A stretch of DNA of 64,000 nt from Tolypeutes matacus. Its lineage: Eukaryota; Chordata; Mammalia; Cingulata; Chlamyphoridae. Positions within the stretch are counted from its first letter, which is position 1. Each line of letters starts with the position of its first letter. Of this stretch, positions 25,190 through 36,724 are shown piece after piece. Below the pieces are notes generated by a model. It was not told the origin of the DNA. It worked only from the letters and a program-made list of their open reading frames with translations, and ran no database searches. The position numbers and the translations under genes were made by a program. The DNA lies in contig JAKSZT010053928.1 of the NCBI GenBank assembly GCA_026826555.1, positions 3,565,733 through 3,629,732 of the forward strand. Reading direction: 5' to 3'.

Positions 25190-25420
25190 TTGAACCTTTT
25201 TATATCAGAAGTTCTAAGTACTTCACCCAAATGATCTCCTTTAATTTTTGCTAAGTTCTTTTTTTTTTTTTTTTTTTTTTTACCGGGAGGTCCCAGGGAT
25301 CGAACCTGGGTCCCTCCATATGGGAGACGGACGCCCAACCATTTGAGCCACATCCGTCCCCCCTCCTTTAATTTTTATAGCAATCCTTTGAGGTAGGTAT
25401 TATTATAACGTAGGTATCTT
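25190..25420 (-). mobile_element. MIR fragment split by a SINE
   Basis: TCTAAGTACTTCACCCAAAT ... CTCCTTTAATTTTT before the SINE, and CTCCTTTAATTTTTATAGC AATCC, TTTGAGGTAGGTATTATTAT after it, form the complement of a MIR 3' half. Confidence 0.6.
25250..25362 (-). mobile_element. DAS-type SINE with 14-bp TSD
   Basis: Poly-T 25260-25281, then the complement of a tRNA-like unit (GGGATCGAACCTGGGTCCC, TTTGAGCCACATCC). CTCCTTTAATTTTT at 25236-25249 and 25363-25376 is the target duplication. Ten bases separate it from the poly-T. Confidence 0.88.
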
Positions 25421-25861
25421 TGGGGATGATAGATTTATAATGAGTTATTAGGGTATATAAAGGGTGTTATATTTTGTGAACAGGTGCTTCCATCAAATAA
25501 TCCTTGGTATCATTGTGGAAACTGACCATTGGGTCTGAACTAAACTGTGTTAATATTTAGACTAAATAGATCACTGTATTTGAGTAATTGGATTACTTGA
25601 AACCACCTTTCCAAAGGAAGCTGAGTCATGGTTCATATGGGCCCTTGACCCATTGAGGTATTTCACTCTAGAATCACAATACTTACATGATGTTTTTAAA
25701 ATAAATTCTTACCAAATGTCAAAAGAATAAAAGAAGATTCCAGTTTACAGAATAAGAAGCCCTATGACTTGAAATTTTTAATACACAAAAATAAAACAAA
25801 TTACCTTTTCTATCGTGTACCTTAGGTCTTTAATGGAGGCTTGTGTCAAATGCTACCTTCC

Positions 25862-25965
25862 TTTTTTTTTTTTTTTTTTTTTTTAATGGAGGTACTGGGA
25901 ATTAAACCCGTGACCTCATACATGTGTAGCAGGTGCTCAACCACTAAGCTACACCTGTTCCCCTA
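25862..25965 (-). mobile_element. DAS-I-type SINE
   Basis: Poly-T 25862-25884 and the complement of the tRNA-like unit (GGTGCTCAACCACTAAGCT). Near-duplicate flanks TACCTTCC / TACCCTCCC. Confidence 0.88.
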
Positions 25966-26094
25966 CCCTCCCTTTTTTAATCTTTAACTACCACAGAAAT
26001 TTACAAATAAATCTTAATCCTTTCACAGGAACAACAACAAAAATAAATGAATAAGAATGGATTTAGGTAATCTAAGCACCTCTTAAAATATATG

Positions 26095-26114
26095 TGTGTA
26101 TATATATATATATA
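26095..26114 (+). repeat. (TA)n / (TG)n microsatellite
   Basis: Alternating TATATA following TATGTGTG. Confidence 0.85.
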
Positions 26115-27439
26115 AATAACATTTTTGTAAGCAAATACACATATATGCATATATATTTATAAAAAAAAAAAAAAGAATGGATTTATATGTAGATGGTAAG
26201 TAATTCAACATGAGAATTTTATCCAATAGCTGGTACTTAGTAGACTAAGATCTGAGTAAATTTCTATAATTAGATCATATTAGATGATTAACACAATTTA
26301 GCTATATATTAATCAAATGTATTTATCAGTGAGATTTATGATAATATAATAAAACACATAGCATTTATTATATTTTAAATAAATGAGCATACTGTTACAT
26401 TTTCAACAGTTGACTTAAATTCAGGTTGACATCTTCATTTCAGTCTTCAAAGTGCTTATTAGCATTCATTGTCAAAGTTAAAATTTACTTAGGGCTTTGA
26501 AACTGACAAAAGACCTGAGTTGACAATCATGTCCTAAATAAAGATTTTTAAGGCAAATGCAATGCATTTCAAATCAGTACTCTAGAGACTATATTAAAAC
26601 TTAGTGTAAAGAGTTTATTGCAACTTAGAAGCCATAAAGAAAAGAAAAGAAAAAGCAAAGAAAAAACCTCTCAGCTCTTTAACACAATTTCGCAGTTTAT
26701 CATTTTCCGTGGTATCACTCAGAAGCAGGGAATCCAGTAATAGTAAATAGGTTTAGCATTCATAACTATAAAAGAAAAAAACTAAAGATATTATTAGTAA
26801 TGATAATACTTTTGAGGTTTTAAATAAAATACAGAAGAAAATGAAAATAACTTTACTGAATATAACATAAACTTTGGGGGAGGTTCTAAAAATGCAATGA
26901 TAAATAGTTTTTGATTAAAGGGTTCTATCAGATCAATGTTTTACCAATGAAGCTGTGTATAAAATAGAGGTGCCTGCATAAATTTAGATTCAGTAACATC
27001 ACACAGACTGAGGCATTTATATTAATATATTCATTGTTCTATACACATACATACTTTTGTATGTATGCATGTGTGTGTCTGTGATTCATTTGCACAGTAA
27101 AGATTACAACTAATGGATTAGATCAGTGGTTCTCAAACGTTTCGGTCTCAGGACCCCTTTACTCTGTATAATTATTAAAGATCTCAATAATTATTCAATA
27201 ATAATTATTGAAGATCTCTTGTTTAAGTGGGTGATATCTATTGATAGATACTATATTGGAAATTAAAACAAAAATTAAAATACCTATTGATTCATTTTGA
27301 AAACCAACCACATGTTAACAGAATAACATTATTATTTAAAATACCCATATTTTATTTAACAAAAAAATTTAGTTAGAAGAGTGGCATTGTTTTACATTTC
27401 TCTCTCTTTAATGTGTGGCTTTATAGAAGACAGTTGGAT

Positions 27440-28640
27440 TCTTGTAGATACTTTCGCATTCAGTCTGTAGTGATATGTTGTTTGGTTGAAGTATATGAAG
27501 TGTATCTCTGCCTCACACAGCTAGATATGTAGTTGGAAATGAAAAGAGTGTTCTAATATCCCTTTCAGGTAATTGTGGATATTCTTCTTTACTATTACAC
27601 CAAAACCGGGCAGTTGGTCATTTCTTAAGGATTACTTGCAATGTGGAATTTGAAACCATATCAATAAGCATTTCTTATTCTGTTACATTAAAGCTCATTG
27701 AGGGGGCGGATGTGGCTCAAATGGTTGGGCGTCCGTCTGCCATATGGAGGGACCTGGATTCGATCCCCGGGACCTCCCGGTAAAATAAAAAATATATATA
27801 TAGAAGGCACATGGGCTGCCAGGCTCTGTGTGCCGGTGAGCCGCCAGGCCCCAGGAGCCATGCAGCAAGAGATGACGTAACAGGAGAGAGACTCAGGGGA
27901 GAGACAGGATGAGATGCCCCAAAAAGCCAGGAACCGAGGTGGCGCAAGTGGCAGAACACCTCTCTCCTACATAGGAGGTCTCCAGGATCGATTCCTGGTG
28001 AAGACTGGAGGAGGAGGATGAGAAGAGATGGCAGGAAACAGACACAGAGAATTGCCCAGTGAATGGACACAAAACAGCAAAATGGGGGAGAGGGGGTTTA
28101 AAATGGATAAAGTAAATAAATAAATCTTTAAAAAAAAAAAAAAGTTCATTGATCTGTCTTGAACTTTGAATGGATCCCTTACCCATGCATGATTTTGCAG
28201 CATCATACATTGGTCATTTGTAAAATAATGGTTCACTGAGTTATTCAGGTCTTCAAAATGTGTTGACACCTTTCCTTATATGACATTTAAAAAATCAGAT
28301 TCATTAATATCATCACTGATCTCATCAGAAAAGTCTTTAAGTACTGAAGCTGTCAAGCTCAGAGTGGCAGATACAAGTTTTCCAAACTTCTAATTTTCAT
28401 TTGAATGTTTGATTTTTATCACCGATTATCAGTTGTTTTCCTTGAGGTAGCTGTTTTTTGAGGTATCTGAAAATTCCAGATACCCAAGTCTGAATTACCC
28501 AAATTTATATTAGTTATTCAAGTAAAAAATGGTATCCCTTGGAAAAAGTAGCCCAGTTTGTAATTCAAACAATCTCATGGGTGTTCTTCCTCAAGACAAC
28601 CATCGCACTCTGAACAATGCAGCATGAGTGCTTTATGTGT
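27440..28640 (-). pseudogene. hAT transposase C-terminal relic
   Basis: Reverse-strand reading shows a transposase fragment on both sides of the inserted SINE. At 28141-28269 it includes DQCMMLQNHAWVRDPFKVQD, the conserved W(V/I)xxPF region of Charlie/ZBED5-like proteins. Around 27440-27620 it includes the FPTTYL dimerisation-domain stretch. Stops and the SINE disrupt it, so it is dead. Confidence 0.6.
27702..28140 (+). mobile_element. long composite DAS-type SINE with TSD, inside Charlie relic
   Basis: Starts GGGGGCGGATGTGGCTCAAA with B-box-like GGATTCGATCCCCGGG. A second tRNA-like head (GGTGGCGCAAGTGG ... GGATCGATTCCTGG) lies at about 27938-28000, then an ATAAATAAATC tail and poly-A. TSD AAAGCTCATTGA / AAAGTTCATTGA at 27690-27701 and 28141-28152. 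Confidence 0.9.
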
Positions 28641-28845
28641 ACTTCCCATTTCATCATGTGGTATATTTTAAAAGATGCATACTCAAGAGTCAATATTTAA
28701 TAAAATTAATAATTTTTCTGCTTCAAGTGCATCCTTAAGTGAAACACATTCTTTTTTTTACTGCAAGTCCATAGCAGTGATAGAAAATATGGGGTTTTCC
28801 CATGGGTTGTGTACCAAGAGCTGAAGTAGTTAAATCCAGTATACT

Positions 28846-29000
28846 CTATAGGTAAGTGGTTAAAAGCCTGGCCCTTGAGTTAAGGCTCAGCTCTACTTAC
28901 TAGTTATGGGATGTTAGAGTAAGTTTCAATTTTTTCATGTGTAAAATCAAATGATGGTAGTACCTAACTCATAAGGTTGTTGGGGGTTGAGATGAGATAG
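28846..29000 (+). mobile_element. MIR SINE fragment
   Basis: GTAAGTGGTTAAAAGCCTGG, CTCTACTTACTAGTTATGGG, TGTGTAAAATCAAATGATGG and CTCATAAGGTTGTTG in MIR order. Confidence 0.75.
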
Positions 29001-29298
29001 TATTTGTAGTGTATGTGGACATGTGTAACAAGTTCTGATGAGTTCCAAGGAACTGTTAAAAAGGAAATGAACTTGGGCAATATCTACCATTAATAAGTCT
29101 AGTTCAAAGTTTGATTATTTTTCCTTCTATGAATTAAAACCCATAACTTACTATAAAATTTCAGGGTGGAATTATTTTCACTATTGTCAAATGTATCTTA
29201 ATAAGGAAGACATTAAAATAAGAAGTACGATGTTTAAAAAAAAAACTTGCCTAAAATATCTCCTCCTGAAGGATCAGCTGCAGAAAGATTCTTTAAAT

Positions 29299-29486
29299 CA
29301 GGGGTTCTTAACAAGGGATCAATGAGCTTGAATTGAAATAAAAAAAAAAAATTATTCTTGTGGGGATGTATTGGTGCAGGTGTGATGTATTTATTAAATA
29401 ATACACAGTATAGTGTGGATTTAGTAAGGAGTCTGTGGTTTTCACCTGACTGGCAAAGGAGGAACAAAAAAGGTTAAGAACCCCTG
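29299..29486. mobile_element. short non-autonomous hAT-like element, copy B
   Basis: 188 bp bounded by perfect 14-bp terminal inverted repeats CAGGGGTTCTTAAC / GTTAAGAACCCCTG and a perfect 8-bp TSD CTTTAAAT (29291-29298, 29487-29494). The interior is alignable along its length with copy A at 14831-15023 in the same orientation. Confidence 0.9.
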
Positions 29487-29503
29487 CTTTAAATGAATGC
29501 TTT

Positions 29504-29587
29504 CTTTTAGGAGGTATCGAGGAATGAACCCAGGACTTCATACATGGGAAGCAGGCACTCAACTACTTGAGCTGCATCCGCTCCCCT
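29504..29587 (-). mobile_element. DAS-I-type SINE with 13-bp TSD
   Basis: Complement of the tRNA-like unit (GGAATGAACCCAGGACTTC ... GAGCTGCATCC). TSD AAATGAATGCTTT at 29491-29503 and 29588-29600, overlapping the TSD of the hAT-like element next to it. Confidence 0.9.
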
Positions 29588-29686
29588 AAATGAATGCTTT
29601 TGAAACATTTTTCACTGTTGAAAGAGCAATCCATGTCATCAGTTGAATACTATATGTTTGTTTTTGTTTTAAAAAGAACCCTGTCT

Positions 29687-29875
29687 GGGAAGCGGCTATG
29701 GCTCAATCAGTAGGGCTCCCGTTTACCATATGGGAGGCCCTGGGTTTGGTTCCTGGGGCCTCCTGGTGAAGGCAAGCCCGCCCGCATGGCGTGGTTAGCT
29801 GACCCAGCGAGCACAAGCAGCAAGGGGGGGATAAATGAATAAATAAATAAAATCTTTAAAAAAAAAAAAAAAAAA
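29687..29875 (+). mobile_element. DAS-III-type SINE with 16-bp TSD
   Basis: Full element with long poly-A. TSD AAAAAGAACCCTGTCT at 29671-29686 and 29876-29891. Confidence 0.94.
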
Positions 29876-30259
29876 AAAAAGAACCCTGTCTTTGAAGTAC
29901 TAAATAAAGAATTTAATGCATTATTTTATACCAATGACACTGCTTCTAAGGAAGGGTAGCATATATTATTAGTTATGTTGGGTCATGTGTTAGGCAGTTG
30001 CTTGTGTGTGTGAATCTCCTCTCTCATTCTGCTGTAGATTATGTCTTTTAGAGTTTTACATTTGGAAAATCCCTCCAAAAGAGAAAGTTTTGGCCCCATA
30101 CTAGATGGTGTAAAAAGGAACTAGGTTCCCTTTAGTTAAAAAAAATTTTTTTTAATTAGAAAAACTCTTTCTGTTGGGGAGGGGATTAGGCAGAATGATG
30201 GGGGTGGTTTAAAAACAGCAGCCCTCTGTCTGCATTATTTCTGATAAAAGTTAATTTTA

Positions 30260-30505
30260 GGGAAACGGCTGTGGCTCAATTGGTTGGGCTCCCGTTTACC
30301 ATATGGAGGGCCCCGGGTTTGATTCCCGGGCCTCCTGGTGAAGGCATGCCGGCCCACACGGCGCAGTGAGCTGGTACAGAGAGATGGCACAGCAAGGGGA
30401 GATGGGCGGACGCAGAGAAATGCACAGCAGATGGACATAGCGAGCACAAGCGGCAAGGGGGGGATAAATAAATAAAAATACATCTAAAATAAATAATTTT
30501 AAAAA
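30260..30505 (+). mobile_element. DAS-type SINE, longer-body variant, with 14-bp TSD
   Basis: Starts GGAAACGGCTGTGGCTCAAT. It carries an extra internal segment (GGTACAGAGAGATGGCACAG to GCAGATGGACATAGCG, about 30375-30440) absent from the neighbouring DAS-III copies. TSD AAAAGTTAATTTTA at 30246-30259 and 30506-30519. Confidence 0.92.
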
Positions 30506-30636
30506 AAAAGTTAATTTTATATTACTGGTCAATTCATGTCACATTTATTAAAAACTTTCTTGGTTTTAGGAACTCTACCAAATGCATGCCAAGGATAGAA
30601 AATAAAGTTTTAAGAGTCTTTAAGAGTCTATACCTT

Positions 30637-30813
30637 GGAAGCGGCTGTGGCTCAATCAGTAGGGCTCCCGTTTACCATATGGGAGGCCCCGGGTTCGGTT
30701 CCCGGGGCCTCCTGGTGAAGGCAAGCTCGCCCACACGGCGTGGTTGGCTGACCCAGCGAGCACAAGCAGCAAGGGGGGATCAATGAATAAATAAATAAAA
30801 TCTAAAAAAAAAA
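30637..30813 (+). mobile_element. DAS-III-type SINE with 15-bp TSD
   Basis: Full element; TSD AAGAGTCTATACCTT at 30622-30636 and 30814-30828. Confidence 0.94.
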
Positions 30814-31020
30814 AAGAGTCTATACCTTAACTGTGTTTTTGTAGTCTTTCTTAGTCTGTTTGTGTTCTCTAATGTTGCCAGCCGGTTTGTTTATTTTTAG
30901 AAAACAAGGTTGGTCCTAATAGTCCAAACCAGGCTTCTGAACAACTAGGTAATTGCTGCATGAATTAGTCCCCTCTCTGACCTTCCTTCTCACTGTGCCT
31001 TACACAATAAATTAACTTTT

Positions 31021-31065
31021 AGAGGCAGTAGAGCACAGTGGTTAAAAATACGGGCTTTGCTCTTG
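31021..31065 (+). mobile_element. MIR 5' fragment
   Basis: AGAGCACAGTGGTTAAAAAT followed by ACGGGCTTTG matches the MIR 5' end only. Confidence 0.5.
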
Positions 31066-32239
31066 AAAGATTTGTTGAATTGAGGTGAATCTGAGATTGT
31101 CGTGATATCACCTTATTATGATAAGAGGTAAGACTTAGTGACACTTTAAGTTAGGGATAAATGTGGCATCTCAGAGTGAGGCAAATAGAGAAGGGAAGAA
31201 GAAAGCAGAGTATAGGCTACAATAGAGCTGGAGCAGAGAGTAAGTAGATTTGGAGTCTTGTGACCATTATTCTCAGAAACCCTTTCTAATGGATAATCAG
31301 AAGCCACTGTAGCAGCTGTGATTGTCAGGGCTGCACGGACCAAGGATTTCCTAGGAAGAAGGAATTTAGATGGGCCTCGAGGCCTGTACAAACTGGAGAC
31401 ACCTCTCCAAGGTTAAGGGAGACTTTAAGGATAAGTAAAAGTACCTACTACTTGACAGAAACAAGTGGTGAACGCATGGAACGTCTTACCTTGAAGAGAT
31501 GGCCCAGGATGAAAATAGAGGTAACAAGTGTAGAATAGTGATGCATGGTTTAGACATCCATAATGAGGTATAAGGATGTTCTTAGATGAGGGCAGAGAAG
31601 GATACTGGACCTGAACAGTATTACAAAGACACAAGCAACTGGACTTAGGAGTTGACTGTATGAGGTGGTCAGCAACTACCCTGTGGTTTGGGCCTTGAAG
31701 ACTCTTGAAGGCACATCCATACTGAAAGGAGAGATGGATATCTGGAGTGGAGAGAAGTTTAGCAGTCACTTATTAGAGTCCCAGAAGGACCATGAGAGGG
31801 GGGAGCACCTTGTCAGAGAGGAATCTGAGAGAGGGAGTATAAATTTCATAAGTAAATTTAGCCTTTATTAGAAAATGTGTTTCTTGAACCCCAAATAGGA
31901 TGAAAATGTCCATTACTCATTCAATCCTTACCCCAATTGTAATTGAATTCTTTAAATACGTAATTATTTCTTTAAAAATCTAGTCTTCCTGAAAATAGCC
32001 CAGGGCCCTATTCTCTGATATCCACCATGTTTCATCAGTGTCTAGCACTTAAAAAGCATTCAGTGCTTATCTGTCAAATGAATAAACTATTTATGAGAGC
32101 CTATTATTGTGAATATATACTTTAAGTTTTTCTGTACAATTTCATTAAATTGTGGGTGATACATAAAGCATTTGTACATTCTTAGGCTACATGTCCAGCA
32201 CCCCAAATCCTTATTTTTTAATACTGTATTATTTTAAAG

Positions 32240-32590
32240 ATAAAATGCATCCTAATTATGCAATTACTCACTGCACTCACCATTCTGAAGTCTCTGTTGT
32301 AAATATAAGACTTGCTTAATTGTTTACCCAGGAGACTAGAATGGCTTTGTGCCTTGTAAATTATGTATGTCTGTTTGGTGGACTTTAATGGAAAGCTTAA
32401 TTACCTATTTCTGAAGACAGCTTAATTAGTTGCTCAAGAGACTACTCTCTCAATTCATTATTTTTCAAGAGAGTTTTGTTGATATGTTTTTATTTAAGGA
32501 ACAGGAATAGCCAATGCAAAAACAAATGCATCCAGCTCAGTAACTTTCTTTGAAGCCTTGATTGATCTTTGATCTGCATGTATCTAAGTA
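32240..32590. promoter_or_regulatory. candidate intronic enhancer (homeodomain-site cluster)
   Basis: Repeat-free AT-rich stretch with four TAATT-type cores in 180 bp (CTAATTATG 32252-32260, CTTAATTG about 32315, CTTAATTACC 32397-32406, CTTAATTAG 32421-32429) and a TCF-like CTTTGATC near 32568. The call is inference from motif density only; conservation was not tested. Confidence 0.3.
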
Positions 32591-32869
32591 AGAGCAACGT
32601 ATCACTTACCTGCCACCACCAAAATAAGGAAACAAGCTTCTGCTTTTAAAATTCCAGAAATTCATCACCAAGAATGATCTTACTTCTCTGTATGGTTTAA
32701 CACTCATGTATCCGGCTGAGAACACAATTGGGGATGGTCATTTTCAGGCTGTGACTCATTCTGCTTGCTGATGGTTCTGGGTCTTTCTGGCTCCTGTGAC
32801 TCTGTTAAGCTAAGAATCAGCCTCATCACATGTTGAGTGATTATATCCCAAGGTCCCAGGGAAGCACAG

Positions 32870-33075
32870 CTTAGTGAAAAGAGGCTAGAGTGTGAGGTCT
32901 GGAGACCTGGGGTTTCTATCATGGCTGCTTTGCTTACAGAATATGTGCCCCTGAGCAAATTCCTTAATATTGCTGAATTTAAGTTTCCTTCTGAAAAACA
33001 GGAGTATGAGGATATGATGAAATAGTGCTCGTGACAAAGCATCTTGTAGACACTAAAGCTTTGTACAAATGTTAC
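32870..33075 (+). mobile_element. MIR SINE
   Basis: AGCTTAGTGAAAAGAGGCTA, CTGAGCAAATTCCTTAATAT and CATCTTGTAGACACTAAAGC in MIR order. Confidence 0.6.
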
Positions 33076-33756
33076 TGATTATTGGCCACATATTTGAGCA
33101 GTGTGAAAGCCGGGCCTGGATTTTATTCATTTTCCCACCTTGGCAAAAGAATACAGTAATTAAAATTATTGCAAAGTAGGACTAGAACAAGAATATTAAG
33201 CCAATTACCTCACAAATTATATCTCGATAAACAGCATTGTTGTAAAATCAGGCCTAAGGCTGGAAGAGGTTTTCGAAGGTTTCTTTCAGCCACCCAAGCC
33301 TGTCCTCCTGAGACTTGAATGTGCATCTCCCTGCTACTGGGCAGGGATATGCTAAACCTAAGGATAAATATGATACAACTTCCTAGAGGATCACTTTTAC
33401 TCAGTGGTAATTAATTGAACAGTTTTTAAAATATTAAACAAGCGGGTATATTATAGGGGAGCTTGGAGAGTCATCCTTGGGTCCCTGCAAGTCCCTCTTC
33501 ACCGTCCTCTATCATTGGGGCCATTTTCATAGAAAAGGTAGTGAGGAGGGGCTAGCCTAAGCTCAGGCTAGATAGCCTGACATAGCATTTGACCTTATCA
33601 ACCTAAGATATCCTATTGCTCAGTTAAATGATCTCCCGCTGACCTATTCTTTATGTAGGACGAAAACGGGAGGGCAGATTCCTTTCAGTACATTAAAATG
33701 TTACTAAAAGATAGATATTAAGTCATCTATTAATCTTTTCTTCTTCCTCTTCACAA

Positions 33757-34038
33757 GAGCCAATTTAATGAAGACTAAGTTAGAAATTACCATGTGACTT
33801 GCCGGAAGCATAAAAATTTAGAACCCTGGCAGAATGTAAGAGTTCCAGTGCAACATAAAAAGTTATTTATTCCAGAGGAGTGGGTGTAGCTCAATGGTTG
33901 AGCACCTGCTTCCCATGCATGAGGTCGCAGGTTCAATCCCCGATACCTCCTAAAAAAAAGGTTATTTATTCTAACATAACTTAAGGAGTTTATGGGGTTC
34001 TGAATAGAGGTCTTTAACATTTGACTTAAAATGCATTT
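33757..34038 (+). repeat. local duplicated segment, copy 1 (uninterrupted)
   Basis: About 280 bp from TTTAATGAAGACTAAGTTAG through TTGACTTAAAATGCAT. It recurs, with the L1 insert removed, at 36108-36903 in the same orientation, including the DAS-I SINE and both its TSDs. Confidence 0.88.
33875..33960 (+). mobile_element. DAS-I-type SINE (in duplicated segment, copy 1)
   Basis: GGGTGTAGCTCAATGGTTGA ... GGTTCAATCCCCGATACC, A-run; TSD GTTATTTATTCCA / GTTATTTATTCTA at 33862-33874 and 33961-33973. Confidence 0.93.
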
Positions 34039-35471
34039 GAATCCTAGATACATTTTCACTTTTGCAAAAAGCTTTTGGTTGTATTATAGGGAGAGAAAAT
34101 ACAACTAAAACCAGACTCAGATTGATGTTAATAGGCATGTTTTCAGATCTTAAACTAAATATAAGGTTATACCAAGTTACTGCACCTCAGTGAACATTTT
34201 GTAGTTACCCACTTAACAGGCATGACAGTGTTTCAGAATAAACATTAAGCACTGTGTTTTTAGCTTTTTCATTCTTCTGGTGACTGCTGTTGATCAGGCT
34301 AGGATGAAGCCTATGTGATTTGGTTATTTAAAAAGAATGTTATAGACTTATTTTACAAAAGCAGATTTCCTATAGATGGCAAAAATAAACTATATTTTGA
34401 CTGGAATAGTCTAATTGTAATTCATTTTAAATATTCATTTAAAGCTTCAATAAAGGTAAATTTTGACTCATCATATGAAGTAGAAGAAGGGAAAAAAACA
34501 AGAGAAAGTTCTATGTAGGAGATTTTGGCTTTCATTAGGAAGAACCTAGGGTAAATGTTGTTATGATCAACAGCATACAGCCATCACTGACAGTTACCAA
34601 ATATTGGGGAGTATTAAACTAGAATATTCTGCTCTTATTATGTAACTTTGCATACATTAGCATATGGTTACATAATTCAGGACAATGACAATAGCTTTCA
34701 TTTATCTGATCTTCCCAAAGCACATATTACCATATAAATTGTTATCAGTAAATCAGGGCTAAATTGAGCATGCTTTAAGAACTTGTAAGTGAGAAAAATA
34801 AGATTGTGTCTTGTGAGTAAACTTTAAGCTCAACCACATAAGATATTTGAGGAAAGAGATGCAAAATCCTTTTAAAGAGAAACTCTGAAAAAGGAGACTC
34901 AAAAAGGTGGAAGTTGCTTATACCCATCTAAGCACTGACCTCAAGTGAACATTGAATATTCCAGTCCACAGGCAAGGCTATCCTAATTGTAGACGATTCC
35001 ATGCATGTCTTAGCTATATGTCATTAAATATTCAGTTCATCCAACTTACTCCACTTGTTCTGATACCATTCTCACCAACTTCCTAATTATTTTTGCTTCC
35101 AGTGTAGGTTGCTACCAAAAAAGAGCATGTTGGTCACCCACGTTATGCTAATTATATCTCATCATATTTTAAACTAGAAAACTGATATTCTGGTTTTACC
35201 TATCAGTTTCATGAGCTTGATATTATAAAGTCAGTCTGCTCTTGCGAAATAGATATACCCTCCTTGTGTTGTCGCACTAAGTTTCTAAGCCTTCAAGTTT
35301 AGGTACCAGACCAAAGCCCATAGTAAATTTGCCAGAGCTACTTTGTTGAGGCTGTCTCTGGAGATAGCCTGATGGCCTTTCCCTTGTAGACACACCCAAA
35401 TCTTTACTTCCCTGTTACTGAATGAGTATGATCCTTCCTTTACCTTTCTGAAGTTCTGTTAAAAAATATAG

Positions 35472-35662
35472 AGCTAGGAGAGCAGGTGTAGCTCAAGCGG
35501 TTGAGTGCCTGCTTCCCATGTATAAGGTCCCAGGTTCGATCCCGATACCTCCTAAAAACAAAAAACAAATGAAAAAAAAACAACTTGGGGGATCTGCTGT
35601 AGCTTAATGGAGCTTCCCACATACAAGGTCCCAGGTTCAATCCCCATCCCTGGTACATAAAT
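35472..35662 (+). mobile_element. dimeric DAS-I-type SINE
   Basis: Two tRNA-like units, about 35478-35555 and 35586-35655, joined by an A-rich linker. The second is degraded and has lost its middle. Flanking ATATAGAGCT / AAATAGAGAGC may be an imperfect TSD. Confidence 0.75.
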
Positions 35663-36180
35663 AGAGAGCACAAGAGTGCTAGAGAAGACCATAGAGTTCA
35701 TTTAGTCCATTTGGAACTTAGAAAATGTAATTGTCTTGTCTAAAATATCACTCAGAACGAGGCTTGGAAACAGGTTGTTGCCACCACCCCCACTCCCCTG
35801 GCATGGTGTTCCTCCTGCACTGTGCAAAAACTCCCTCAAACTGTCACTCAGAGAGAACTTATCATGTTGCTGTTTTTTCTTGAGAGAATACGAAATGTTA
35901 GTGCTGGATTTTTTTGTCTGAATTATGTTTTCAAATGTCTTATGTTTGAATATTATTGCAAATGAGTCTGTCGAGGAGCATTTTAGAGTACACAAGGTTT
36001 GGTAGTGGAATGTTAATATAGTGTAATTTAAATGTATTATACACTGGAAAGAATACAATGATATGCTTTATTGTTATCAGTTTAGATGGATATTATGTTA
36101 ATGTTAGAGGAGCTATGTAATGAAGACTGCGTTAGGAATTACAGTGTGACTTGCTGGAAGCATAAAAATTTAGAGCCCTA

Positions 36181-36663
36181 TTTAAGCCCTCTCTCAATCA
36201 GAAACAGTGGGCATCACCATCCCAAAATCCTCAGGATTGAGGAATGAATAAACATAAGGGGGAATGCAACTATAGACATTCTAGCAATGGAAGTACTTGT
36301 GTCACCAGAGGTTTTGAGGGGAGGGAGACGGAGGAATAGGTATAACATGGGGGCATTTTAGGAACATTGGAATTGTTCTGCATGACGTTGTAATGACGGA
36401 TACAGGCCATTATATGTTTTGTCAAAACCTACAGAATTGTGCAGTGAAAACTGTAAACTATAATGTAAACTATAGACCATGGTTAGTAGCAGTGCTTCAA
36501 TATGTGTTCATCAATTGTAACAAAGGTACCACACTAATGAAAGATGTTATTAATGGGGCAAAGTGTGGGAGAGGGAGGGGCCGGGGTATATGGGAATCCC
36601 CTTTATTTTTGATGTAACATTTATGTAATCTAAAGCTTCTTTTAAAAATAATAATTAAAAAAA
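36181..36663 (+). mobile_element. 5'-truncated L1 3' end with 17-bp TSD
   Basis: About 480 bp of L1 3' UTR (TAACAAAGGTACCACACTAA ... GGGAGAGGGAGG) with an A-tail. TSD AAAAATTTAGAGCCCTA at 36164-36180 and 36664-36680. Confidence 0.9.
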
Positions 36664-36724
36664 AAAAATTTAGAGCCCTAGCAGAATGTAAGAGTTCCAG
36701 TGCAACAGAAAAAGTTATTTATTC

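Larger units (their letters stand above)
27124..28835 (-). mobile_element. hAT-Charlie DNA transposon relic (Charlie1-like)
   Basis: Left end CAGTGGTTCTCAAACG then TTTCGGTCTCAGGACCCCTT is a hAT-Charlie terminus. The body continues to about 28835 with phrases of the same family (GTGGCATTGTTTTACATTT, GGTTGAAGTATATGAAG, TTTTCCCATGGGTTGTG). A long SINE at 27702-28140 interrupts it. The family name is from memory. Confidence 0.7.

Noticed and set aside
30637..30813. tRNA gene candidates in the GGCTCAATCAG ... GGTTCGGTTCC sequences
   Set aside because: They are SINE heads with A-tails and target duplications, present in many copies; the tRNA fold is degraded, so they are not functional tRNA genes.
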